From: Anaerolineae bacterium
GTDB taxonomy: Bacteria > Chloroflexota > Anaerolineae > Anaerolineales > UBA4823
Length of the DNA stretch: 64,000 nucleotides
Direction of reading: 5' to 3'
Assembly (NCBI GenBank): GCA_003327455.1
Contig: QOQU01000007.1
Span: 62,001 to 126,000, forward strand
Numbering within the stretch: position 1 is the first letter of the stretch; every line of letters begins with the position of its first letter. The notes under the pieces are model-generated. The model was given only the letters and a program-made list of their open reading frames with translations, made no database searches and was not told the origin of the DNA. Below are positions 16,894 to 25,008 of the stretch, in pieces. The position numbers and the translations under genes are program-made.

Positions 16894-18254
16894 ACGCCTC
16901 CCAATCCATAAGTGAGATCGTAATGCCGCGCATGGGCTTGACCATGGAGAGCGGTAGATTTATCAAGTGGCTTAAGGAGATTGGCGAGCCTGTGCGCAGC
17001 GGTGAGCCCCTCTTCGAGATAGAGACCGATAAATCGGTTGTTGAGGTTGAAGCCTTGGAGGAGGGCATTCTGAGTCAAACTCTTGCTCAGCCCGGCGAGA
17101 CCTATGCGGTTGGAGCGGTATTGGGGTATCTGAGCCCCCCAGGCATCCCAGGCCCAACCCAAGCGGCCATCCAGCCTGAAAGCTCTTCAGCCGGGACAGA
17201 GAGCCAGGCACAGCCTCTAGCCTCTGCCACTTATGCATCTCCTGCCAGACCAAAAGCCAGCCCGGCTGCCCGCCGCCTTGCCCGGCAGTTGGGCGTGGAC
17301 CTGGCACGTGTGATCGGAAGTGGCCCTGAGGGACGTATCGTAGCCTGGAATGTCCAGGCCACAGCTCAAAGCAAACCTCTCCAATCGCCAGCCTCAGCCA
17401 GGATTTCACCCGTCGCTCAACGACTGGCGGTGGATCTCGGCGTTGATCTCCAGCAGGTGAAAGGAACGGGGCCGGGGGGTAGCATCACCCGCAAGGATGT
17501 CGAAGCAGCCTATCAACAACAGTCACAAACCGTACCGTCTTCCCCATCCTCTCTCCCTGACACAGAAGGGATTGTTGAACCTTTATCCCCTGTCCAACGT
17601 CGCATGGCAGAACGAATGGTACAAAGCTTCACCAGCGCGCCGCATTTTTACCTGCAAGCCGAGGTCGATGCGCGCAACCTGGTTGCATTGCGCCAGTCAC
17701 TCTTGCCACCGCTTGAAAACCGCTATGGGGTTCACCTGACCTTTACCGATCTATTCATTTACTTTACGGCGCGATTGCTTCCCCGCCATCCTCTGCTGAT
17801 GGCACAATGGAGCGAGGCTGGGCTCATCAAATTTACGCGCGTGCACCTCGGTGTTGCTGTGGACACCGAGCAGGGTCTTTTTGTGCCGGTGTTGCGCGAT
17901 GCCGACAAATTGGGCTTGGCAGAAATTTCCCGTCAGCGTGCCGAGCTTGCCGAACGCGCCCGACAAGGTAAATTGCTACCGAAAGATTACGAGCAAGGGG
18001 TTTTCACCCTGACCAATCTGGGGACATTGCGCATTGATGTCTTTCAGGCGATTCTCAATCCTCCCCAGGCTGCCATTCTGGCTGTCGGGCGTATCAAGGA
18101 ACAACCAATGGTTGAAAACCATCAAGTGATCTCCGCCCCGATGTTCACCCTGAGTCTCTCAGCCGATCATCGGGTTTTGGATGGTGGCAAAGCAGCCCGT
18201 TTCTTGAGTGAACTGGTCGAATGGTTAGAAAACCCCGCCCTCAGTATGGCTTGA
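16890..18254 (+). CDS. Dihydrolipoamide acyltransferase (E2) with two subunit-binding domains
   Basis: The 454-aa protein has one lipoyl domain (about residues 5-80, lipoylated Lys48 in EIETDKSVVEVE). Two peripheral-subunit-binding domains follow (about 123-157, SPAARRLARQLGVDL; and 171-207, SPVAQRLAVDLGVDL), and then the catalytic domain (about 225-454) with the active-site motif SADHRVLDGG. Most bacterial E2 proteins have a single subunit-binding domain, so the duplication is unusual. It overlaps the E1beta stop by four bases and closes the operon just before a strong terminator. No E3 (dihydrolipoamide dehydrogenase) gene is in the operon, so a shared E3 is probably used; a lipoyl synthase gene lies at 53790. 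Confidence 0.94.
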   Translation: MNASQSISEIVMPRMGLTMESGRFIKWLKEIGEPVRSGEPLFEIETDKSVVEVEALEEGILSQTLAQPGETYAVGAVLGYLSPPGIPGPTQAAIQPESSSAGTESQAQPLASATYASPARPKASPAARRLARQLGVDLARVIGSGPEGRIVAWNVQATAQSKPLQSPASARISPVAQRLAVDLGVDLQQVKGTGPGGSITRKDVEAAYQQQSQTVPSSPSSLPDTEGIVEPLSPVQRRMAERMVQSFTSAPHFYLQAEVDARNLVALRQSLLPPLENRYGVHLTFTDLFIYFTARLLPRHPLLMAQWSEAGLIKFTRVHLGVAVDTEQGLFVPVLRDADKLGLAEISRQRAELAERARQGKLLPKDYEQGVFTLTNLGTLRIDVFQAILNPPQAAILAVGRIKEQPMVENHQVISAPMFTLSLSADHRVLDGGKAARFLSELVEWLENPALSMA

Positions 18255-18275
18255 AAAACACACTTGTACAAAACT

Positions 18276-18303
18276 AAAAACGCCCCCAGAAGGGGGCGTT
18301 TTT
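18276..18303. terminator. Strong bidirectional terminator after the E2 gene
   Basis: CGCCCCC and GGGGGCG form a perfect stem with an AGAA loop, flanked by AAAAA on the left and TTTTT on the right. It ends the aminotransferase-E1/E2 operon and can also serve the opposing minus-strand gene. Confidence 0.92.
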
Positions 18304-18323
18304 GTGAAGTTACCAGGAGGCGC

Positions 18324-18764
18324 TTATTCCACCAAACTCACCGGAGGGACGACTTCACCGTCCCCCTTGATCAACCCGATCCCCAACTCACGCACCGCCT
18401 CGATTGCGGCAGCATCCGGTCGAATGGCATAAGCATAGACCCAATAGGGAGCGCTGTACCCAGCCTTTTCCAGTCGCTTCCGCCACCCTGGCGAGCGCAT
18501 CCGCTGTGCCCAGGCAACCACATCTCGCCGGCTCAACCGTGCCTTTGCTTCTACTGCCACCGTTAACCGTCGCCCCTGTTGATCGAGTACTTGAAGGATG
18601 ACATCGACATCGCCGTTCAACCGCACCGTCGTAGCTTCAGATACGATGCGCAGCCCCTTTTGACGCATCACCGTTGCAGTCACAGCCGATGCTTCGTCCT
18701 CCAGGCTCGCACCAATCAGAGCCTTCAATCCACCCAGTTCACTTGCAAGTCGGTCTACCTTCAT
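18324..18764 (-). CDS. PD-(D/E)XK nuclease-like protein, short form
   Basis: The 146-aa protein shows a likely restriction-endonuclease-like core: DVDVILQVLD (Asp) followed by VAVEAKARLS (E-x-K), then a helix starting RRDVVAWAQRM. Related proteins, including the one at 20525, usually carry a long N-terminal coiled coil, which is missing here. The ATG at 18764 has AAGGA immediately before it, which is too close for an ideal start. The frame stays open about 23 codons further upstream without a usable start, so this may be a truncated or domain-only gene. It converges on the E2 terminator. Whether it cuts DNA is unknown. Confidence 0.7.
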   Translation of the reverse strand: MKVDRLASELGGLKALIGASLEDEASAVTATVMRQKGLRIVSEATTVRLNGDVDVILQVLDQQGRRLTVAVEAKARLSRRDVVAWAQRMRSPGWRKRLEKAGYSAPYWVYAYAIRPDAAAIEAVRELGIGLIKGDGEVVPPVSLVE

Positions 18765-18837
18765 TCCTTCGGTTGTATTGGGATAGAAAAGTGTTTCAAA
18801 ATATCGACAAGCCGGGTAATTGCAGTTAAACTAACAG

Positions 18838-18859
18838 CAAGAATTTCCCACGATTCTTG
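18838..18859. repeat. Inverted repeat in the divergent region before the racemase-like gene
   Basis: CAAGAAT and ATTCTTG are perfect 7-bp arms 8 nt apart, located between divergent genes. It could be an operator or a hairpin in the leader of the plus-strand gene. Confidence 0.35.
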
Positions 18860-18947
18860 TTCGTTAAGTTATGCAAAATCATCCTATCGCTGGGATGTTA
18901 CCCCTGACGAATGTAAAATTGAACCAACTCGCTACTCAGGAGTAAAT

Positions 18948-19610
18948 ATGGCAAAAAAAGTTGTCTTCCTTCATACAGTTCCATCCCTGGTTGGGCTCTT
19001 TACCGATCTATCCAAAGAACTATTACCAGCTTTTGAAGTCATGCATGTTGCCGACGAAATGCTCCTCAAGCTCGTTTTAGAACAAGGTGGTTTATCGCCT
19101 TTCATCTACCAGCGGGTAGGCGAACATGCTATCGCTGCCGAACGAGCCGGAACCAGCGCCGTACAGTGCACCTGTTCATCGATTTCTCCCTGTGTCGATG
19201 CTGTTCAACCTCTCGTTGGCATTCCTGTGCTAAAAATCGATCAACCAATGATTGATGAAGCTTTACGGATCGGTAAACGAATCGGCGTCGCCGCCACAGC
19301 CCCGACCACCCTAAAACCAACTACTGAACTGGTACGCCAAAGAGCCGCATTCTTTCAAATAGATGTTCAGGTGGAGTCTCGTCTGTGCGAGGGTGCTTAT
19401 CAGGCTTTGTTCAATGGCGACACCCATACCCACGATGAAATCGTTCGTCAGAATCTACGAGAATTGATGGAACGAAACGAGGTTATCCTCCTCGCCCAAG
19501 CCTCCATGGCACGGGTTGTGGACACGCTCTCCCCATCAGAGAAACGCGTGCCAATTCTCTCGAGCCCACGCCTGGCACTTGAATACCTCAAGAGTGTCCT
19601 GGCAAAATAA
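18948..19610 (+). CDS. Aspartate/glutamate/hydantoin racemase-family protein
   Basis: This 220-aa cytoplasmic protein resembles the Asp/Glu/hydantoin racemase superfamily. It has an N-terminal strand (KVVFLHTVPSLVGLF), a cysteine-rich loop QCTCSSISPCVDAV at the expected place of the first catalytic Cys, and IGVAATAPTTLKPT at the start of the second half. ATG 18948 follows AGGAG at five bases; the reading frame is open further upstream, but that part does not look coding. It stands apart from the LacI regulon, beyond the terminator, and is followed 47 nt later by a HAD phosphatase on the same strand. The second catalytic Cys is not obvious, so racemase activity is uncertain. Confidence 0.75.
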   Translation: MAKKVVFLHTVPSLVGLFTDLSKELLPAFEVMHVADEMLLKLVLEQGGLSPFIYQRVGEHAIAAERAGTSAVQCTCSSISPCVDAVQPLVGIPVLKIDQPMIDEALRIGKRIGVAATAPTTLKPTTELVRQRAAFFQIDVQVESRLCEGAYQALFNGDTHTHDEIVRQNLRELMERNEVILLAQASMARVVDTLSPSEKRVPILSSPRLALEYLKSVLAK

Positions 19611-19657
19611 ACCGGCTAGCAGATCCAGCCAAGACCATTAGAAACTGCCGACATCCA

Positions 19658-20452
19658 ATGTTGCGTCATCCCCTGGATTTCAAGGCGTATTTTTTCGATT
19701 TGGACGGCACAGTTTACCTCGGTAAAAAACCGCTCCCAAACGTCCGCGAAACCCTGAAAACCTTGCGAGCAATGGGCAAGCAACTGCTTTTTCTTACAAA
19801 TGACGCTTCTCTGAGTCGTGAAAACATTGCAGCCAAATTGCTCAAGATGAACATCGCCGTCACTCCCGAAGAAATCATTAACCCCTCCTCCATCGCTATC
19901 CGGTACCTCTCTCAACATTCTCACCTTTCTCCCCTATTTGTCATTGGAGAAGGCGACCTGACCAGCGATCTCATCCATGCTGGAGTGGCACTAAGCCAGG
20001 ATCCCGCCCAGATTCGCTCAGTTCTTGTCAGCACGGATCATCATTTCAATTATCGCAAGCTCAAAATCGCCTTCGATGCGATTCGCAACGGAGCCATCTT
20101 TTTAGCCACCAATGCCGATCGCACCTATCCAACTCAAAAAGGCGACGAAAACCCGGATGCAGGTGCAATCATTGCTGCGCTGGAAGCCTGTACCGGGCGG
20201 CGATTGGATATTCTACTGGGTAAACCAGCGACCTTTATGGCAGAATTGGCATTAGAGACGGTCAACCTGCCTCCTGAAGAGTGCCTCCTCATCGGGGATA
20301 ATCCTGAAACCGATATTCGAATGGGGAACCAGGCAGGGATTGCCACTGCTCTGGTTCGCGGCGGTCTGACGATGAACCATAAAAGCTTTGGCGCAGAAGA
20401 AACCCCAACTTATCTCCTTAACAATGTAGCTGATCTGTTAGGATACATCTGA
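19658..20452 (+). CDS. HAD-superfamily hydrolase, subfamily IIA (NagD-like)
   Basis: The 264-aa protein has the HAD motifs FFDLDGTVYLG (nucleophile and acid Asp), FLTNDAS (motif II), a Lys in LLGKPA (motif III) and LLIGDNPETDI (motif IV). The layout with a C2-type cap is that of NagD, 4-nitrophenylphosphatase and AraL-like phosphatases. It should dephosphorylate small phosphometabolites in the cytoplasm, often as damage control. The gene follows the racemase-like gene closely and may share its transcript. Substrate cannot be predicted. Confidence 0.92.
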   Translation: MLRHPLDFKAYFFDLDGTVYLGKKPLPNVRETLKTLRAMGKQLLFLTNDASLSRENIAAKLLKMNIAVTPEEIINPSSIAIRYLSQHSHLSPLFVIGEGDLTSDLIHAGVALSQDPAQIRSVLVSTDHHFNYRKLKIAFDAIRNGAIFLATNADRTYPTQKGDENPDAGAIIAALEACTGRRLDILLGKPATFMAELALETVNLPPEECLLIGDNPETDIRMGNQAGIATALVRGGLTMNHKSFGAEETPTYLLNNVADLLGYI

Positions 20453-20524
20453 ATTCCTCATACAATTCTTGTCGTCATTCCATTATTTCATTGTGATAAA
20501 ATAACCTTGAGCAAGGGTACGTCG

Positions 20525-21490
20525 ATGGAAGAAAACATCCGCGAGATTATCCTCCGAGAACTCCCGAATCTGATCACCCAAGATGCCAAAATCCGCGAGT
20601 GGGTCAGGCAATTGGTTCAAGATTACGCGCCGAGCCGCACCGAGACAGAAAGCCGCTTTGAAAAAATGCTGGCAGAACTGCGCGCCATGCGCGAAGAGAG
20701 TGAGCGCAAATGGGCAGAGAACCAGCGCAAGTGGGAAGAGAATGATAAGCGACTTGACGCTATGCTTGCCAACCTGGAACGTTTACGTGAAGAAAGCGAG
20801 CGCAAGTGGGCAGAGAACCAACGCAATTGGGAAGAGAACCAGCGCAAATGGGAGGAAAACGAACGCAGGTGGAAAGAGAATGAGCGCAGATGGGAAGAAA
20901 ATGCAAAGCGGCTTGACGCAATGTTGGCTAACCTGGAACGCCTGCGCGAAGAGAGTGAGCGCAAATGGGAAGAGAACCAGCGCAAGTGGGAAGAAAACGA
21001 ACGCAGGTGGAGAGAGAATGAGCGCAGATGGGAAGAAAACCAGCGTCATCTCGAAGAGCATCTCAGACAAATCGCTCGGGTTAACAACCGCATCGACACC
21101 ACAATCAGAGCACTAGGTGCCCGCTGGGGTCTCTCTACCGAAGCTTCCTTCCGCAATGCTCTGAAAGGAATTTTAGAAGAGTCTTTTGGCGTCAAGGTTG
21201 AACGGGTTGAATATAAGGATGAAACTGGAGAGGTTTATCCACGCCCTGATCAGGTGGAACTGGATGTCATCATTCGAAACGGGCAAATGTTGATTTGCGA
21301 GATCAAGGCGTCGGCCAGCCGCTCGGATATTTATACCTTGATGCGCAAAGTTCGGTCGTATGAAAAGCGCATCGGCCGACAAGCCGACCGGGTCCTGCTA
21401 ATTTCACCCATGGTCAATCCCAAAGATCAAGAGCTTGCCCGAGAATTGGGCATCGAAGTTTATAGCGATGCCCAAACAGTTGATCTATAG
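20525..21490 (+). CDS. DUF3782-like coiled-coil PD-(D/E)XK protein
   Basis: The 321-aa protein has an N-terminal helix, then a long charged coiled coil (about residues 45-190) made of seven-residue units like WEENERR, and a C-terminal PD-(D/E)XK domain. The nuclease-like motif is DQVELDVIIRNG followed by MLICEIKASAS (E-x-K). A unit starting KRLDAMLANLERLREESER occurs twice, 53 residues (159 bp) apart. Families of this kind are frequent in Chloroflexota, cyanobacteria and thermophiles, and their role is not settled. ATG 20525 is preferred (AAGGG eight bases upstream) over the TTG at 20507. The coil length is probably variable between strains. Confidence 0.8.
   Translation: MEENIREIILRELPNLITQDAKIREWVRQLVQDYAPSRTETESRFEKMLAELRAMREESERKWAENQRKWEENDKRLDAMLANLERLREESERKWAENQRNWEENQRKWEENERRWKENERRWEENAKRLDAMLANLERLREESERKWEENQRKWEENERRWRENERRWEENQRHLEEHLRQIARVNNRIDTTIRALGARWGLSTEASFRNALKGILEESFGVKVERVEYKDETGEVYPRPDQVELDVIIRNGQMLICEIKASASRSDIYTLMRKVRSYEKRIGRQADRVLLISPMVNPKDQELARELGIEVYSDAQTVDL
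20696..21060 (+). repeat. Coding tandem repeats (21-bp units inside a 159-bp repeat)
   Basis: Short units coding for W(E/A)EN(Q/E)RK-like heptads repeat almost without gaps. A larger unit begins with AAGCG(A/G)CTTGACGC at 20747 and again at 20906. Such repeats can expand or shrink by slippage or recombination while keeping the frame. Confidence 0.85.
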
Positions 21491-21547
21491 CCTTGGGGTG
21501 GCTGAACTTCGCAAACCTTAGAATATCTCCTCAAACCATTCAAAAAG

Positions 21548-22381
21548 TCATCCATCTTCTCGCCTCAGTGGCTGACACTGCGGACAGAAATGTGTGCCCC
21601 GCTGTCCCACGATGATTTTCTGAATCGGGGCTCCGCAGGTCGGACAGGGCAATCCGCTGCGCCTGTAAACCCGAAAATAGTTCTGGAAATTACCCCCTCG
21701 ATACACCCAATCGATGCTCGCTCCATGGCGGCGAATCCCCTCGCTGAGCACCGCTCGAATGCATTCCAACAAGTGGTTCGCCTGGGCGAATGTCACCTGA
21801 TTTGAAAGGTGCAGAGGATGCAGCCTGGCGCAATGCAGGGCTTCATCGGCGTAAATATTGCCCAGGCCAGCTAAAAATCGTTGGTCTAACAACAAAGGTT
21901 TCAGTTGGCGACGGATTCCCTGTAAGCGCTGATAAAAAACCTGCGCGGTAAGGCTTGTATCGAAAGGTTCGGGGCCGAGACCGCCTAGCACGGTTTGCGG
22001 GTCGGTTAACAGCCAGACCCGCCCAAACTTGCGCGGGTCGTGGAAGGTCAAGCGACGCTGATCGACGAAGTTAATGACGAGACGGCTATGTTGAGCAAGC
22101 GGTTGATCGACTGCCTCTACCCACAGGTCACCGCTCATTCGGAGATGAATCAAGAGCGTATGATCGGTCAGGTCAATTTTCAGGAATTTGCCCCGCCGTC
22201 CAATGGCTTGAATTGTCTGTCCGGCGAGGGTTTCGCCAAACCTGTCAGGAGAGGGTGTAACAAGCGTCCGCTGCCAGAAGACATGCGCCGAAAGGATCTT
22301 TGCCCCAACCAACGCAGCCTGCCCCGGCGTACCCTCTCTGAGACGAGATGCGATCGATTCAACCTCGGGCAGTTCGGGCAT
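21548..22381 (-). CDS. mutM: Formamidopyrimidine-DNA glycosylase
   Basis: The 277-aa enzyme begins MPELPEVESI, so Pro2 and Glu3, the catalytic pair, are present. It has the helix-two-turn-helix region (LLDQRFLAGLGNIYADEAL) and a C-terminal zinc finger (CPTCGAPI...THFCPQCQ). It removes 8-oxoguanine and formamidopyrimidines from DNA and nicks the strand. It lies 3 nt after prs and is the last gene of a block mcm-meaB-prs-mutM on the minus strand. Length and motifs are complete. Confidence 0.97.
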   Translation of the reverse strand: MPELPEVESIASRLREGTPGQAALVGAKILSAHVFWQRTLVTPSPDRFGETLAGQTIQAIGRRGKFLKIDLTDHTLLIHLRMSGDLWVEAVDQPLAQHSRLVINFVDQRRLTFHDPRKFGRVWLLTDPQTVLGGLGPEPFDTSLTAQVFYQRLQGIRRQLKPLLLDQRFLAGLGNIYADEALHCARLHPLHLSNQVTFAQANHLLECIRAVLSEGIRRHGASIDWVYRGGNFQNYFRVYRRSGLPCPTCGAPIQKIIVGQRGTHFCPQCQPLRREDG

Positions 22382-22384
22382 AGG

Positions 22385-23377
22385 TTATTCATCAAACATT
22401 TCGCCGACACTGCGCCCCTGGTTGGCGCGGCGGATGACTTCGCCGAGTAGAGGGGCAACCGAAAGCACCGTGATTTTGTCTTTAAGCAATTGATATTTGT
22501 GTTCGGTCAGGGGAATCGTGTCGGTGGTAATGAACTCTTTAATTGGCAAAGCTGCCAGATGTTCCGCAGCATCTCTGGACAATATCGGATGGACACAAAC
22601 CAGATAGATCTCCCGTGCCCCCATTGACTTGACCAGATGAACCGCGGAAGTAACCGAGCTACCGGTATCAATTTCATCATCGACAATAATGGCATCGCGG
22701 TCTCTGACATCACCGATGAGGGTTAGCGCTTCGGGAGTATCTTCTTTACCGGTGCGGCGCTTCTCGATAAAAGCAATTGGCACGTGCAGGTTGGCAGCAA
22801 AGTTCCGCCCCTTCTTGGCAAAGCCCAGGTCGGCTGCCACTACCACCGGTTCTTGCATGTGTTGTTGTTTCCGTTGAATGTAAGCTGTCAAGATATGAAA
22901 AGCAGATAGAACATCGCCTGGGATCGAGAAGAAGCCTTGAATCTGTCCTGCATGGAGATCCAGGGTGATATAGCGATCGGCACCGGCGATTTCGATCATG
23001 TCGCACACCAACCGAGCTGTAATTGGTACGCGTGGTTTATCCTTCTTATCCGACCGAGAATAACACAGATACGGGATCACCGCCGTAACCCGCCCGGCCG
23101 AATCGAGACGCATGGTCTGCAACATGATCAGCAGTTCCATCAAATTCTGATGCACCGGCGCAGAGGTAGTCTGGATGACATACACATCCTGACCACGGAC
23201 GCTTTTATGTAATTTGACCCACAAATTATCGTTAGGGAAATGGATCACATCCCGGCCGCTCAGGGGGATGCCCAGATAGTTCGATATATCTGCTGCCAGG
23301 GCTGGGCAGGCGGTGCCAGCGAATAGCTTGATATCCCCATACAAGTTGATTTCTCGGTGGGCATGAAGATTTCTCAT
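22385..23377 (-). CDS. prs: Ribose-phosphate pyrophosphokinase
   Basis: This 330-aa enzyme makes PRPP from ribose 5-phosphate and ATP for nucleotide, His and Trp synthesis. Visible motifs are the flexible catalytic loop RSDKKDKPRVPITARLV, the PRPP-binding loop AIIVDDEIDTGSSV, and TLDLHAGQIQGFF. The N-terminus lacks the usual start and carries a short extension (MRNLHAHREINLYG). Its ATG overlaps the meaB stop by four bases. The KDKPR variant of the loop differs from the KD(R/Q)K form of classical enzymes, which is found in other divergent bacterial PRPP synthetases. Confidence 0.94.
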   Translation of the reverse strand: MRNLHAHREINLYGDIKLFAGTACPALAADISNYLGIPLSGRDVIHFPNDNLWVKLHKSVRGQDVYVIQTTSAPVHQNLMELLIMLQTMRLDSAGRVTAVIPYLCYSRSDKKDKPRVPITARLVCDMIEIAGADRYITLDLHAGQIQGFFSIPGDVLSAFHILTAYIQRKQQHMQEPVVVAADLGFAKKGRNFAANLHVPIAFIEKRRTGKEDTPEALTLIGDVRDRDAIIVDDEIDTGSSVTSAVHLVKSMGAREIYLVCVHPILSRDAAEHLAALPIKEFITTDTIPLTEHKYQLLKDKITVLSVAPLLGEVIRRANQGRSVGEMFDE

Positions 23378-24351
23378 TGCTTGACTCCATCCAATAGAAT
23401 TTCTAACGCCTGATAGGGGGAGAGTTGCCGTGAGACGATTTCATTCAGGAGGTTTTCATAAGTCTCAATAGAGATAGAATCCTGAAGGCGTTTTAGCAAG
23501 GCTGCCTGTAATCGGTTTTCCAATTCGGTTTGGAGGCGTAACCGTTCGCGACGGCCCCATTCACCGCTCGAGTGCAGATAGCGACCATGTTCCTGAATAG
23601 CTTCACAGACTTCGCGGATACCTTTGCCTTCGGTGGCTATTGTGCGGATTAGCGGCGGTATCCACTCATTGGAAGGCTTCCCTTCTTCCACCTTCTGGCG
23701 GTTACCTGCCATTTCGAGCATCGTCCGCAGCACTCGTTCCGCATTATCTGCGAGTGGGCGGTCAGCTTTATTCAAAACAATGATATCGGCGATCTCCAAA
23801 ATACCCGCTTTGATTGCTTGAATATCGTCGCCTAAACCCGGCGCCTCGACCACAACGACCGTATGAGCCAGACGGGCGATGTCCACCTCAGCCTGCCCCG
23901 CGCCGACCGTTTCAATAAAGATCATCTCGAAACCCGCCGCATCGAAAACCTGGACGATCTTCGCGGTGCTGGCTGCCACGCCTCCCAGGGCGCCTCTCGA
24001 GGCTGTAGAGCGGATAAACACATCCGCATCTCCCGCAACATCTCGCATTCGAACGCGATCACCTAAAATAGCCCCCCCACTGAATGGACTGGAAGGATCT
24101 ACAGCCACCACGGCAACCCGGACAGGTTTCTGCTCGCCCTCAGGGTGACGGAATGCATAAACCAATTGATTGACTAAAGATGACTTGCCGGTTCCGGGTG
24201 CTCCGGTGACCCCAACAATATGGGCTTTACCGGTATAAGGAAAGAGCCGATTGAGTTCTTCAACGCCTTCTTGCGATTCATTTTCAACCTGGGTCAAAAG
24301 GCGAGCCAACGCCAGGCGATTGCCTTGCAAGACCGATTCTGCTAATGACAT
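23374..24351 (-). CDS. meaB: MeaB/ArgK-type GTPase, methylmalonyl-CoA mutase chaperone
   Basis: The 325-aa G3E GTPase has Walker A GAPGTGKSS, the DPSSPFSGGAILGDRVRM segment typical of MeaB/MMAA, ETVGAGQAEVD (switch III region) and the base-recognition motif NKAD. It protects and reloads the adenosylcobalamin cofactor of methylmalonyl-CoA mutase. The neighbour 18 nt upstream encodes the B12-binding subunit of that mutase, which supports the function. The gene for the large catalytic mutase subunit is not in this window. Confidence 0.96.
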   Translation of the reverse strand: MSLAESVLQGNRLALARLLTQVENESQEGVEELNRLFPYTGKAHIVGVTGAPGTGKSSLVNQLVYAFRHPEGEQKPVRVAVVAVDPSSPFSGGAILGDRVRMRDVAGDADVFIRSTASRGALGGVAASTAKIVQVFDAAGFEMIFIETVGAGQAEVDIARLAHTVVVVEAPGLGDDIQAIKAGILEIADIIVLNKADRPLADNAERVLRTMLEMAGNRQKVEEGKPSNEWIPPLIRTIATEGKGIREVCEAIQEHGRYLHSSGEWGRRERLRLQTELENRLQAALLKRLQDSISIETYENLLNEIVSRQLSPYQALEILLDGVKQ

Positions 24352-24369
24352 TCTGATCCGTCCAGTTGC

Positions 24370-24789
24370 TCACCTTGGGGATGTCTGATCGACTCGTCCA
24401 ACCGCGGCGGAGATATCCTTGATGATCTGTTCGGTCAAGGTGCCAGGCCCATATACACCCATCACACCCATTTCCAGCAGATGGGGAATATCTTCATCGG
24501 GAATAATCCCACCTACAAAAACCTTGACATTTTCCTGACCCTGGGCGCGCAGCAGATCGAGTATGCGCGGCACCAATGCCATATGGGCGCCGGATAAAAT
24601 CGAAAGCCCAACCACGTCAACGTCTTCCTGCAAAGCTGCTTCTGCCACCATCTCCGGGGTTTGGCGCAAGCCGGTGTAAATCACTTCCATCCCGGCATCC
24701 CGTAAGGCTCGCGCCACCACTTTTGCTCCCCGATCATGGCCATCCAGACCAGGCTTGGCAATCAGAACTCGAATTTTTCGTTCACTCAT
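24370..24789 (-). CDS. Methylmalonyl-CoA mutase, B12-binding (C-terminal) subunit
   Basis: This 139-aa stand-alone cobalamin-binding domain has the base-off/His-on signature [12 protein letters not shown] (DxHxxG), SILSGAH and GGIIPDEDI. It is the small subunit of split methylmalonyl-CoA mutases, which interconvert (R)-methylmalonyl-CoA and succinyl-CoA. It starts the mcm-meaB-prs-mutM block. About 213 nt upstream is a strong promoter, and between lies a short ORF and a terminator-like hairpin, so expression may be attenuated. It should not be confused with the corrinoid protein required by the MttB-type enzymes, which has a different N-terminal domain. Confidence 0.93.
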   Translation of the reverse strand: MSERKIRVLIAKPGLDGHDRGAKVVARALRDAGMEVIYTGLRQTPEMVAEAALQEDVDVVGLSILSGAHMALVPRILDLLRAQGQENVKVFVGGIIPDEDIPHLLEMGVMGVYGPGTLTEQIIKDISAAVGRVDQTSPR

Positions 24790-24842
24790 ATCCTACCCGC
24801 AATCTAAAAAGTTAACTTGATTATACCGCGAACAAAACAAGA

Positions 24843-24862
24843 GACCGTCATTTCTGACGGCC
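24843..24862 (-). terminator. Terminator or attenuator hairpin before the mutase subunit gene
   Basis: On the minus strand GGCCGTCA and TGACGGTC pair around a GAAA tetraloop (8 pairs including one G-U). The U-rich tail TCTTGTTTTG follows. It lies downstream of the 18-codon ORF and upstream of the mutase subunit gene. Confidence 0.75.
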
Positions 24863-24868
24863 TCCTGC

Positions 24869-24915
24869 AGCGCTGCGGTCATCTACCCTGCAATGAGGAG
24901 GGATGCCGCAGCGCT
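24869..24915 (-). repeat. 10-bp stem enclosing the end of the leader ORF
   Basis: AGCGCTGCGG (24869-24878) and CCGCAGCGCT (24906-24915) are perfectly complementary and enclose the last codons and stop of the short ORF at 24883-24939. Ribosome position on that ORF would therefore open or close the stem. Confidence 0.6.
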
Positions 24916-24939
24916 TCGTAAGGTACTACTATCTGACAT
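24883..24939 (-). CDS. 18-residue leader peptide or small protein (candidate)
   Basis: ATG 24939 is preceded by AGGAGG at eight bases, an ideal ribosome binding site. It opens a frame coding for MSDSSTLRSAAASLLIAG and a TAG stop. A sigma70 promoter lies about 65 nt upstream, and a terminator-like hairpin follows. There is no run of a single regulatory amino acid, but serine, alanine and leucine dominate (12 of 18). It could be a leader peptide for attenuation or a tiny protein in its own right. I know no family for it. Confidence 0.5.
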   Translation of the reverse strand: MSDSSTLRSAAASLLIAG

Positions 24940-25008
24940 CGACATCACCTCCTCTTCGGTGGGATAGCGAAGATGAGGTTGCCATTTCCCACTGAAATGG
25001 CTGCTTTG

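Noticed and set aside
18579-18947. N-terminal extension of the racemase-like protein
   Set aside because: The upstream part is antisense to another gene in part, is not like the family, and AGGAG marks ATG 18948.
20696-21060. CRISPR-like regular repeats
   Set aside because: The repeats have no unique spacers and are an open reading frame coding for a coiled coil.
24370-24789. Corrinoid protein partner for the MttB-type enzymes
   Set aside because: The sequence is the short mutase-type B12 domain next to meaB and lacks the helical N-terminal domain of methyltransferase corrinoid proteins.
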